DNA of 5,339 nucleotides from NCBI GenBank assembly GCA_003488655.1, contig DNKW01000010.1, positions 1 to 5,339 on the forward strand, written 5' to 3'. Shown here in pieces: positions 1 through 5,339 of the stretch (position 1 is its first letter; the number at the start of each line of letters is the position of its first letter). Below the pieces are notes generated by a model. The model searched no databases, was not told where the DNA came from, and saw only the letters and a program-made list of their open reading frames with translations. Source of the DNA: Candidatus Altimarinota bacterium (lineage in GTDB: Bacteria; Patescibacteriota; Gracilibacteria; BD1-5; UBA2023). The position numbers and the translations under genes are program-made.

Positions 1-26
1 TCGAATAATCGCTTGATTCTCTGAAT

Positions 27-1331
27 TTAAAACTTCACGGTAAATATGCTTCCTTTCCCTTGCTCGCTCTCGACTCCTATGGTATATCCAAGTTTTTCCA
101 CAACGGTTTTCACGAGAAAGAGTCCGAGTCCGTGACCATTTTGTAGGCTCCATGAAGCATTTACGCGGTAGAGGCGATCCCATATCTTATCGATATTCTC
201 TTTCACGATTCCTATCCCCGTATCTCGTACAGAAAACTCCTTTGAATTGAGTGTTATATGGATTTCCCCGATATTTGTATAATTGAAAGCATTATTTAGA
301 AGGTTCGAAAAGACTATCCGGAGCATGGATTGATTCGATTCAAGAAACACATCTTTTTCTATGATTTTTATGACGTGCAATCATTTTTCACTAAAAAGTT
401 GTTCTGTTTTGGGAATAATTTCTTCAAGTAATTCCGAAATATTGACCCTCTCCTTTTGGATTTCCTCTTTCTCGAGCCGGGCGATGGTAAGAAGAGTGCT
501 GATCATCGTATCGAGGAAATATACCTGACTTCTGATGTTATCGAGTCCCGTTTTGTAATCTCCGCTTTTGAGGGCACAATCGATTTCCGAGTGAATGACC
601 ATAAGAGGGGTTTTGAATTCATGTGCGGCATCCGTACTGAATTGTCTGAGTACTTCCGTTTGTGACTGTATCTTCTTGAAAGCGTCGGAAAGCGTTTTCG
701 CAACGATAATAAATTCATCATCCTTCGGACCGGAGAGAGGAAAATCCGGTATGGGCGCACCCACCCGAAAACAACGAATATATCGGATAATTTTTGAAAG
801 GGGACGAAGGGAATAGCGAGAGAAGAAGATGGAAGTACCCGCGATAATGACGAGGAAAACGGCGATGAGTAAAAACGATATACGCAAAAGAATCACTTGC
901 TGATTGATATGTTTTACGATATCCTCATAGGAGAGTCCTATCGTTCCGATTTTTTGAAAGGGGAAAGTATATCGTATATGCCAGTTGGCTCCATCTTGAT
1001 AGAGTCAGAGAAAATTCGGTTTCTCTTCATTCCATTTTGGAGAGAAAAAAGTCTCACCATCGGGAGTTTCAATCATACCTCACTGCTCGAGGATTTTGCT
1101 CTTGAATGTATGTATCTCCTCTTGAGTGTATGTTCCACTCCCATTTGTGTACTTGAAAATAGTGTTCGCGATTTTTTCTGTTTTTTCGATAACTTCGTTT
1201 TTTTCATCGATATACCAACTATAGAAAAAATAGAGATTAAGTACCGTAGCGAATACAACGAGAAATACACTCGTAAAAAGAGTGAAGATGAGAGCCGTTG
1301 TTGTGGATGACTTAAACCGAGAAAATAACAT
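27..1331 (-). CDS. Membrane sensor histidine kinase (UGA read as Gly)
   Basis: A 434-residue class I sensor kinase that should autophosphorylate on His and pass the phosphate to the response regulator encoded just upstream. Domains in order: TM1 about 12-35; an extracytoplasmic sensor of ~105 residues with no recognisable family; TM2 about 146-170; a HAMP-like linker about 171-225; the dimerisation/H-box with DAAHEFKTP, phospho-acceptor His237; the ATPase domain with N-box NLLNNA (Asn347), G1 DTGIGI (370-375), F-box-like IWDRLYRV, and G2 GHGLGL (399-404). Three in-frame TGA codons (1080-1082, 1005-1007, 381-383; residues 84, 109, 317) are bridged. The third gives SEKGLHV, the usual Lys-Gly turn at the start of the ATPase domain. 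The stop is TAA at 27-29. The ATG at 1329-1331 lies 9 bp after the regulator stop, with no Shine-Dalgarno. Under the standard code it would look like four broken fragments. The ligand is unknown. Confidence 0.95.
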
Positions 1332-1340
1332 GGAAATGAT

Positions 1341-2003
1341 TTATATTTTTGGTAAAGAAAAAACATATCCGTATCCCTTAATGGTCTGGATAATATCGGG
1401 AGAGAGTTTTTTACGGAGATTGGAAATGTATACATCGAGCTTATCGCTCTCAAAGAGGGATTCTCCTCCCCAAATATGTTCGATTATATCCGTTCGCGAT
1501 ACAGCAACCCCTTCATTGGTTATGAGATATTCCAAGATAAGGAATTCTTTCAAGGGAATATGTACCGTCTCTCCATCTTTTTGAACACTCCTTTTTTGGA
1601 GATTGATGATGATATTTTTATAAACAATTTCCTTGAATGCTTGCTTTTTTGTCCGGCGAAGTACGGCAAACATGCGTGTTTCCAATTCTTTCAGATCAAA
1701 CGGCTTCACGAGATAATCATCCGCTCCGCTTTCGAGTCCGGTAATAGTATCGGTTAACTCGTCTCGAGCCGTGATCATGATGATGGGGATATCTTTTTCT
1801 TTCTGTATTTTTTTACAGACTTCAAATCCGTCCAATACAGGGAGCATGCCATCCAAAAGGATAATATCATACTCATTTTCGAGGGCCATATTGAGTCCAG
1901 TTTGTCAGTCAAAAGCGATATCAACCGTCCAGGCATCGAGCTCCAGGTAACGTTTGATATTTTTGGAAATTTCCCGATTATCTTCAATAAGAAGAGCTTT
2001 CAT
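1341..2003 (-). CDS. OmpR/PhoB-family response regulator (UGA read as Gly)
   Basis: A 220-residue transcriptional regulator, a normal length for the family. The receiver domain (about 1-115) has the acidic pair Glu7-Asp8, phospho-acceptor Asp51 in LLDGMLP, switch Thr78 in MITAR, and Lys100 in VKPFD. The C-terminal winged helix (about 125-220) ends in the typical SNLRKKL...IKGYGYVF pattern, so it should bind direct-repeat operators as a dimer. The true start is ATG 2001-2003. Starting at the later ATG near 1889 would remove the first 38 residues, including the acidic pocket. An in-frame TGA at 1905-1907 encodes residue 33 in AFDGQTGL, the near-invariant receiver DG, and is one of the strongest proofs of UGA = Gly. 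The start overlaps the TAA of the upstream gene (TAATG), suggesting translational coupling. The cognate kinase follows after 9 bp. Targets are unknown; its own operon is a natural candidate. Confidence 0.96.
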
Positions 2004-2359
2004 TATTGTTTTTCAATGATGATATAGACGCTTGCTACATTTCCCGCTTCATCCTTCGCACTCACAACGATGGGATTAAACCCTGTTTTTAGCGTGATTA
2101 TTCCCGTTCATTCCAATATGAGCTTATCTGAAGCGGTGTAATTATCGGTTGCTTGTACTCGAATATCGATTGTTTCCGAAGAAACCACATCTCCATCTTT
2201 GTAATCCAAAAACTCAATTACCGGAGGAGTTACATCCGGTTTCGGTTTAGTATATTTTCTCACAGAAGTATACCGATTTTCCTCAGAGATACTGATAAGC
2301 GCTGAAAAAGAAAGCGCTGTCACTATTATAACCGAAAGAAGTATGCTCAATTTTTTCAT
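2003..2359 (-). CDS. Small exported/anchored protein with one bacterial Ig-like domain
   Basis: A 118-residue protein. Residues 1-25 are a basic start (MKK) plus a long hydrophobic stretch, so it is a signal peptide or an N-terminal membrane anchor. No lipobox Cys is visible. A Lys/Pro/Thr linker leads to one ~75-residue beta domain starting DVTPPVIEF, with ATDN in the middle and the closing motif DEAGN, the pattern of glucodextranase-B/Big-type Ig-like modules. One in-frame TGA (2108-2110, residue 84) gives LILEG, where related domains commonly have a Gly turn (VNG). Reading through it supplies the DEAGN half, so the domain is complete only with UGA = Gly. It starts 3 bp after the reductase TAG stop and its TAA overlaps the regulator ATG. 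The position between a redox enzyme and a two-component system suggests an envelope accessory or a sensing partner; this is inference. No enzymatic residues are seen. Confidence 0.88.
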
Positions 2360-2362
2360 ATG

Positions 2363-3742
2363 CTAGAATATTTCATGATAAATTTTTGTAAAGCCTTGTG
2401 CTTTCAGATCAGAAACTGTTTTTTCCACCATCGCAGGATTTCCGCACATATAGAATTCGCTGTCCTTTGGAAAGCTAAAAGTGGTGACATCAATACGTCC
2501 ATGTCGAAATCCAGGAATCTCTTCTCGTGAGAGAAATATATGAGATTCGAGCTGAGGAATCTTTTTAAGAAGTTCCGTATAGAAGAGACTTGCAGAGTCC
2601 TGGACTCAGAAGAGAAGTGTCTTGTCTTTGTCTGGAATCTGACGCATCATATTTATAAGTGGAGCAAGCCCCGTACCGGTTGCGATAAATACCTTTGGAT
2701 GGGGCGTATTCTGCAGAACAAAAGATCCGTATATATTTTCCACTGCGAGAGTATCTCCTATTTTTAAGTGCTTCAGAACATTCCCTCCTCTTCCGGGTGA
2801 GAGCTTGATACAGAAAGTGAGTTTTTTCCCATTGGATTCTACAACCGAGTAGGACCGATAGAATACTCCATCGCGATCTTTCAGAGCGATACGCGCAAAT
2901 TGTCCAGGGATGACATCAAACGATTCTTTTGTTTCGAGAGTAAGTTCGAGAGTAGTGGAATTCAAAAGAGTGGCAACTATGGCGATTGCAGGAGTATTTT
3001 CTTGTTCATACTGTTCTTCGTAGGGAACAAAATCATTTTTTCCTACACCACAAACGGGACATACCCAATCATCGGGAATATCCTCAAAACGCGTTCACGG
3101 AGGGATTCCTCCGTCAGGATCGCCATATTTTTCATCATATATCCATCCGCAAGGAACACAACGATATCGGGTTGTTTTTCCGGAAGACTTCTTCGTTTCG
3201 ATATTTTTTTCCGAAAGATACGCAGTAGTTCGAAGAAGTATGACCGATGATACGACGAACATATAAAAAACATTAAATCGTCAAGCAAAGGCTATATGTA
3301 GCGTAACAAGGAGAAAAAGGGGATAGGCTAAAATTTGAATCTTTTTCCATGTACCCTTCAATATGCGTACAGAAAAATTGTTGGAAGTAATTCCTAGTGC
3401 TGCCATGATCACAAAAGCGATTACTCCGGAAATGATATCGAGTTCTTTGAAATGCGCCAAAACGAAAAAAGTCTTTTGATACATATATTCCATATAGAAA
3501 TATATACCCATATGAATCGTGGTAAAGAGAAATGCGAGAACACCAAAAGTTCTTCTATAGGGAGCAAGATTATTTTTGTCCGTGAGAGTTATAATCGGCG
3601 TGACCGCAAGAGCAAGAGCGAAATAGACGAAAGAAATCATCCCGAAATCCCGAAACAAGAGATTCACTTCTCCGGCCTTCATAAAATAAAAGCCTGCAAA
3701 AAGAAAGATTCCCGGAATAAGAACAAAAATGTAACGGAGCAT
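2363..3742 (-). CDS. Fusion: ferric-reductase-like haem membrane domain + rubredoxin + FAD/NAD(P) reductase
   Basis: A 459-residue predicted transmembrane electron carrier. Residues 1-178 have six hydrophobic helices resembling the MsrQ/YedZ/ferric reductase domain: [15 protein letters not shown] with His77, GITS at 117-120, and [10 protein letters not shown]...LHIAF with His149. The helix-5 His usual in MsrQ (LHR) is Gln136. Residues ~193-241 form a complete rubredoxin: CVPCGWIYD (Cys195, Cys198), [18 protein letters not shown] (Cys228, Cys231). Residues ~245-459 form a ferredoxin-reductase module: RSYS at 296-299 for FAD, GTGLAP at 356-361 for NAD(P)H, CGNP at 433-436, end YHEIF. Basic loops place both soluble domains in the cytoplasm. 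In-frame TGA codons at 3281-3283, 3095-3097 and 2606-2608 (residues 154, 216, 379) fall in the loop before TM6, the rubredoxin PGT and LLFG. The stop is TAG at 2363-2365. No Shine-Dalgarno is visible before the ATG. The haem count and the final acceptor are unproven. Confidence 0.93.
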
Positions 3743-3796
3743 AATGGATTATTTAGACTGGTAGGATATTCAAAGAAAAACTCCGGAGAGAAATAT

Positions 3797-3815
3797 GAAA
3801 TGATTGAATCATTTC
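3797..3815. promoter_or_regulatory. Perfect 9-bp inverted repeat upstream of the reductase operon
   Basis: GAAATGATT and AATCATTTC flank a single central base, 55-73 bp before the reductase ATG. The symmetry with almost no spacer fits a dimeric protein-binding site better than an RNA hairpin, although a 7-bp stem with a 5-base loop is possible. No clear -35/-10 pair could be assigned between it and the ATG; the AT-rich TAAATAAT just before the start is only suggestive. OmpR-family regulators normally use direct repeats, so the regulator encoded here is not an obvious ligand. Confidence 0.35.
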
Positions 3816-3846
3816 GGAAAAATAGAGCATTACCAGAGAAGGTAAT
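3816..3846 (-). terminator. Candidate weak intrinsic terminator after the FMN_bind gene
   Basis: On the minus strand, ATTACC (3846-3841), a six-base loop, and GGTAAT (3834-3829) form a 6-bp stem. GCTCTATTTTTCC follows, with five T beginning 6 bases after the stem. It lies 70 bp past the TAA of the FMN_bind gene. The stem is short and AT-rich and the T-run is offset, so it may be weak or allow read-through into the reductase gene. Confidence 0.3.
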
Positions 3847-3915
3847 ATATATTTTTCCTGACATATATCCTACGGAATTTTTCGAAAAAAGCAATTTAAT
3901 ATTTGAGTCTCTATA

Positions 3916-5339
3916 TTAGCTTGCTGCTGTGGTGGTATCCACTTTTGGAGCAGGTGCCGGAGCTGGAACTGGAGCAGGTGCCGGAGCGACTATTTTTGGT
4001 GCTACTTGAGTAGCAGCCCTTGCAGCGGCTTGAGCTTTGGCCTGTGCAGCGGCTTGAGCGGCAGCTTGAGCCTTGGCTTTTGCAGCAGCGGCTGCAGCTG
4101 CTGTAGTAGTAGTGGTTGTAGCAGACGATACAGCTGGTTTTGCTATTGTCGTTGCAGGAGGAGTGATTGGTTTTGTCGGAGTTTTCGTCTTCATGGTCTG
4201 TATAATCGGAGTTGTCGATCTTACTGGAGTGATAGTTACAGATCTTGCGGGAGTGGCAATAGAATTGTTTTGTCGAAGATATGTTGTAAGAGCATTCTTT
4301 GTGGTGAATTCTCGACCGGAGATGCTTCCATCCGAACGCTTGAAGATATAGGTGTTAGAAGTCGCATTGCGAATGATTGTGTATTTTTTCCCATTTGGAG
4401 TAACGTATGTTCCCTCCTCCTGAAGTTTCTGATTATTCTTGTTAATAAAATCTACAACACTTTGGTAGCTTGTGAACTTTTGTGAAGAAATACTTCCATC
4501 TGGACGCTTGAAGATATATACTCCTCCTGAAAGTGAAGAAATTGCGTATTTTTTCCCATTTGGAGCAGTATGACTGTTTGATGTAACAGATACTGTCGGT
4601 ACATTCTTTTTGGTGTTTGGTATCACGGTTGTTGATGGAGCATTGACTGTAGGAGTGATGTCTGCAGGCTGATTGATCGTCGTGGTTGGAGTAGTGGCAG
4701 AAATTCTTGCCTGAGAAAGAGCGTTATTTACGGCATCTTGTATTGCTTGGGATGTACCGGTCGCTCCTGTTACCGTATCGATAGTGGTGCTTGTCGCACC
4801 GATGAGTCTTTGTAATGTGGCATCCCCCTGAGCACGGGTATATTTACCGTTTCCAGAAGCGGTGAAATTTACAAAGGACGCCTGAGTGATTTTTCCGGAA
4901 GCAATCGTGATTGATACCGAATAGTTAACATTTCCTCCAGCGAAAGAATATTTCCCAATCCCCGTATAAGTACCATCCCTAAATTGAGAACCCGTAGGAA
5001 TGATCGGCGTTGTCGTAGGAGTAACTACAGGAATCGTAGGAGTAACTACGGGTGTCGTAGGAACAACGGGTGTTGTTACAGGGGTGACAACGGGAGTCGG
5101 AGTAGTTGTACAAGATTGACGCGGAACCCGGGTTGCCGTACCGGAAGCATTTGTTACCGTATCGTATACGGTTGTACAAGTCTGAGTGGAAGTGGAGGAA
5201 GTGGAGGGAGACGTATTTGTTGTAGTAGCTGGGGCTGGAGATACTGGTGCGGTATACTGATTGTCGTCATCTCTGTCATCATTACTGTCATCATCATTAC
5301 TGTCATCATCATTACTGTCATCATTATCATCATCTCTGT
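3916..5339 (-). CDS. Secreted FMN_bind-domain protein, predicted covalently flavinylated (5' end outside window)
   Basis: At least 473 codons are open to the window edge; the start and any signal peptide lie beyond 5339. From the N-terminal side: Asp/Ser/Asn repeats (5339-5263); a Thr/Pro/Val-rich linker with two Cys (5176-5178, 5110-5112); an FMN_bind domain (about 4989-4708) beginning DGTYTGIGKYSFAGG and ending with DTVTGATGTSQAIQDAV; two PNGKKY...FKRxDGSIS modules; a Thr/Pro region; an Ala/Gln/Lys helix-like stretch; a Pro/Ala tail; TAA at 3916-3918. The Dxx(S/T)GAT motif (4779-4759) is the known ApbE flavin-transferase target, with Thr at 4759-4761 as predicted FMN attachment point. FMN_bind proteins of this kind act as extracytosolic electron carriers, and the membrane reductase encoded next is the obvious donor. 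No LPxTG or C-terminal helix is seen, so surface attachment is unknown. No apbE gene is in the window. This gene has no in-frame TGA. Confidence 0.88.
   Translation of the reverse strand, partial: RDDDNDDSNDDDSNDDDSNDDRDDDNQYTAPVSPAPATTTNTSPSTSSTSTQTCTTVYDTVTNASGTATRVPRQSCTTTPTPVVTPVTTPVVPTTPVVTPTIPVVTPTTTPIIPTGSQFRDGTYTGIGKYSFAGGNVNYSVSITIASGKITQASFVNFTASGNGKYTRAQGDATLQRLIGATSTTIDTVTGATGTSQAIQDAVNNALSQARISATTPTTTINQPADITPTVNAPSTTVIPNTKKNVPTVSVTSNSHTAPNGKKYAISSLSGGVYIFKRPDGSISSQKFTSYQSVVDFINKNNQKLQEEGTYVTPNGKKYTIIRNATSNTYIFKRSDGSISGREFTTKNALTTYLRQNNSIATPARSVTITPVRSTTPIIQTMKTKTPTKPITPPATTIAKPAVSSATTTTTTAAAAAAAKAKAQAAAQAAAQAKAQAAARAATQVAPKIVAPAPAPVPAPAPAPKVDTTTAAS
3947..3987 (-). repeat. Direct repeat of 17 bp in the Pro/Ala tail
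   Basis: The sequence ggagcaggtgccggagc occurs at 3947-3963 and again at 3971-3987. It codes for the alternating Ala-Pro repeats near the C terminus of the FMN_bind protein. Extended Ala-Pro stretches are typical of stiff spacers in envelope proteins. The repeat is coding low complexity rather than a separate element. Confidence 0.8.
4264..4569 (-). repeat. Two in-frame copies of a PNGKKY/FKRxDGSIS module
   Basis: Copy 1 runs 4569-4432 and copy 2 runs 4407-4264. Each is about 47 residues and shares PNGKKY, then YIFKR(P/S)DGSIS, then a Phe-Thr turn and an NN end. Short stretches are conserved even in DNA: ttttttcccatttgga, and cgcttgaagatata near 4338 and 4506. They look like an internal duplication making two small beta-rich domains after the FMN_bind domain. 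I do not recognise the family; a cell-surface or polymer-binding role is only a guess. Confidence 0.8.
4754..5164 (-). repeat. Near-duplicate 27-mers coding DTVTGATGT- and DTVTNASGT-like segments
   Basis: Positions 4754-4780 and 5138-5164 agree at 22 of 27 bases by hand alignment, including an identical 13-mer (tgttaccgtatcg) and an identical gtaccgg at the same spacing. The first copy codes for the flavinylation motif DTVTGATGT. The second codes for DTVTNASGT in the linker between two cysteines. This could be a decayed or variant second motif, or Thr-rich low-complexity convergence. Confidence 0.6.
5281..5322 (-). repeat. 15-bp tandem repeat encoding NSDDD
   Basis: The unit attactgtcatcatc occurs at 5281-5295 and 5296-5310, followed by a shortened copy at 5311-5322 and further degenerate atcatc triplets to the window end. 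In the coding direction it gives repeats of Asn-Ser-Asp-Asp-Asp within the secreted FMN_bind protein. Because the unit is five codons, changes in copy number would alter the length of the acidic linker without a frameshift. The array probably continues beyond the window. Confidence 0.85.

Noticed and set aside
1..26. Terminator after the kinase gene
   Set aside because: Only a 4-bp stem can be drawn and the window ends; nothing can be supported in these bases.
381..3283. UGA read as tryptophan (table 4, as in mycoplasmas)
   Set aside because: UGA sits at conserved Gly positions in rubredoxin, the receiver domain and the reductase, while normal Trp positions use TGG.
27..3742. Series of broken genes or pseudogenes with premature stops
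   Set aside because: All interruptions are TGA only, never TAA or TAG, with no frame change, and conserved motifs continue on both sides. Recoding explains all eight events; decay would not.
3679..3894. Small minus-strand ORF in the gap before the reductase gene
   Set aside because: It overlaps the reductase start in another frame, ends inside it, is Phe/Ser-rich with no domain pattern, and has no start signal.
3452..3919. Plus-strand ORF of 155 codons opposite the reductase gene
   Set aside because: It is a Lys/Glu-rich antisense shadow of a gene with clear domains, and has no recognisable motif.
4006..4485. Plus-strand Cys/Ser-rich and Ala/Val-rich ORFs opposite the FMN_bind gene
   Set aside because: Their odd composition is a reflection of the Ala/Gln/Thr repeats on the coding strand.
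5281..5339. CRISPR array
   Set aside because: The repeats are 15 bp, contiguous without spacers and in coding frame.
3916..5339. Lack of TGA codons in the FMN_bind gene as a sign of horizontal transfer
   Set aside because: By hand count, about one Gly in nine uses UGA in the other genes, and this fragment has about 22 Gly. Finding none is not strong evidence.

Overview
All five genes in this window lie on the minus strand, so the region reads from the right end to the left. The most important reading rule is that UGA is not a stop here. Four of the five genes contain in-frame TGA codons, eight in total. Where a family consensus exists, each TGA falls on a conserved glycine: the DG of the response-regulator receiver, the PGT of rubredoxin, and the NAD-domain LLFG of the reductase. 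Real stops are TAA or TAG, and tryptophan is encoded by TGG. This is translation table 25 (UGA = Gly), known from the candidate phyla Gracilibacteria (BD1-5) and Absconditabacteria (SR1). The window therefore very probably comes from one of these Patescibacteria/CPR lineages. I cannot decide between the two. A standard-code annotation would break four genes into twelve fragments.

Layout in transcription order. (1) 5339-3916: the 3' part of a large secreted protein (5' end outside the window). It has an Asp/Ser/Asn-rich repeat, a Thr/Pro linker, an FMN_bind domain with a DTVTGATGTS flavinylation-type motif, two copies of a ~47-residue PNGKKY/FKRxDGSIS module, and a Thr/Pro then Ala/Gln/Lys and Pro/Ala tail. 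(2) 3915-3743: a 173-bp gap holding a candidate weak terminator and a 9-bp inverted repeat. (3) 3742-2363: a 459-residue fusion of a six-helix ferric-reductase/MsrQ-like haem membrane domain, a complete rubredoxin domain and a ferredoxin-reductase-type FAD/NAD(P) module. (4) 2359-2003: a 118-residue exported or membrane-anchored Ig-like protein. (5) 2003-1341: an OmpR-type response regulator. (6) 1331-27: a membrane sensor histidine kinase. Genes 3 to 6 are packed with gaps of 3 bp, a TAATG overlap and 9 bp, and look like one operon.

Working model (inference): NAD(P)H is oxidised in the cytoplasm by the FNR module. Electrons pass through FAD, the rubredoxin iron and membrane haem, and are delivered outside the cell to a covalently flavinylated FMN_bind protein. 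The co-transcribed two-component system and small Ig-like protein may sense envelope or redox conditions and control the module. Such an electron-export system would be striking in a lineage generally regarded as fermentative and host-dependent, and the rubredoxin fused inside the reductase chain is the most unusual part.
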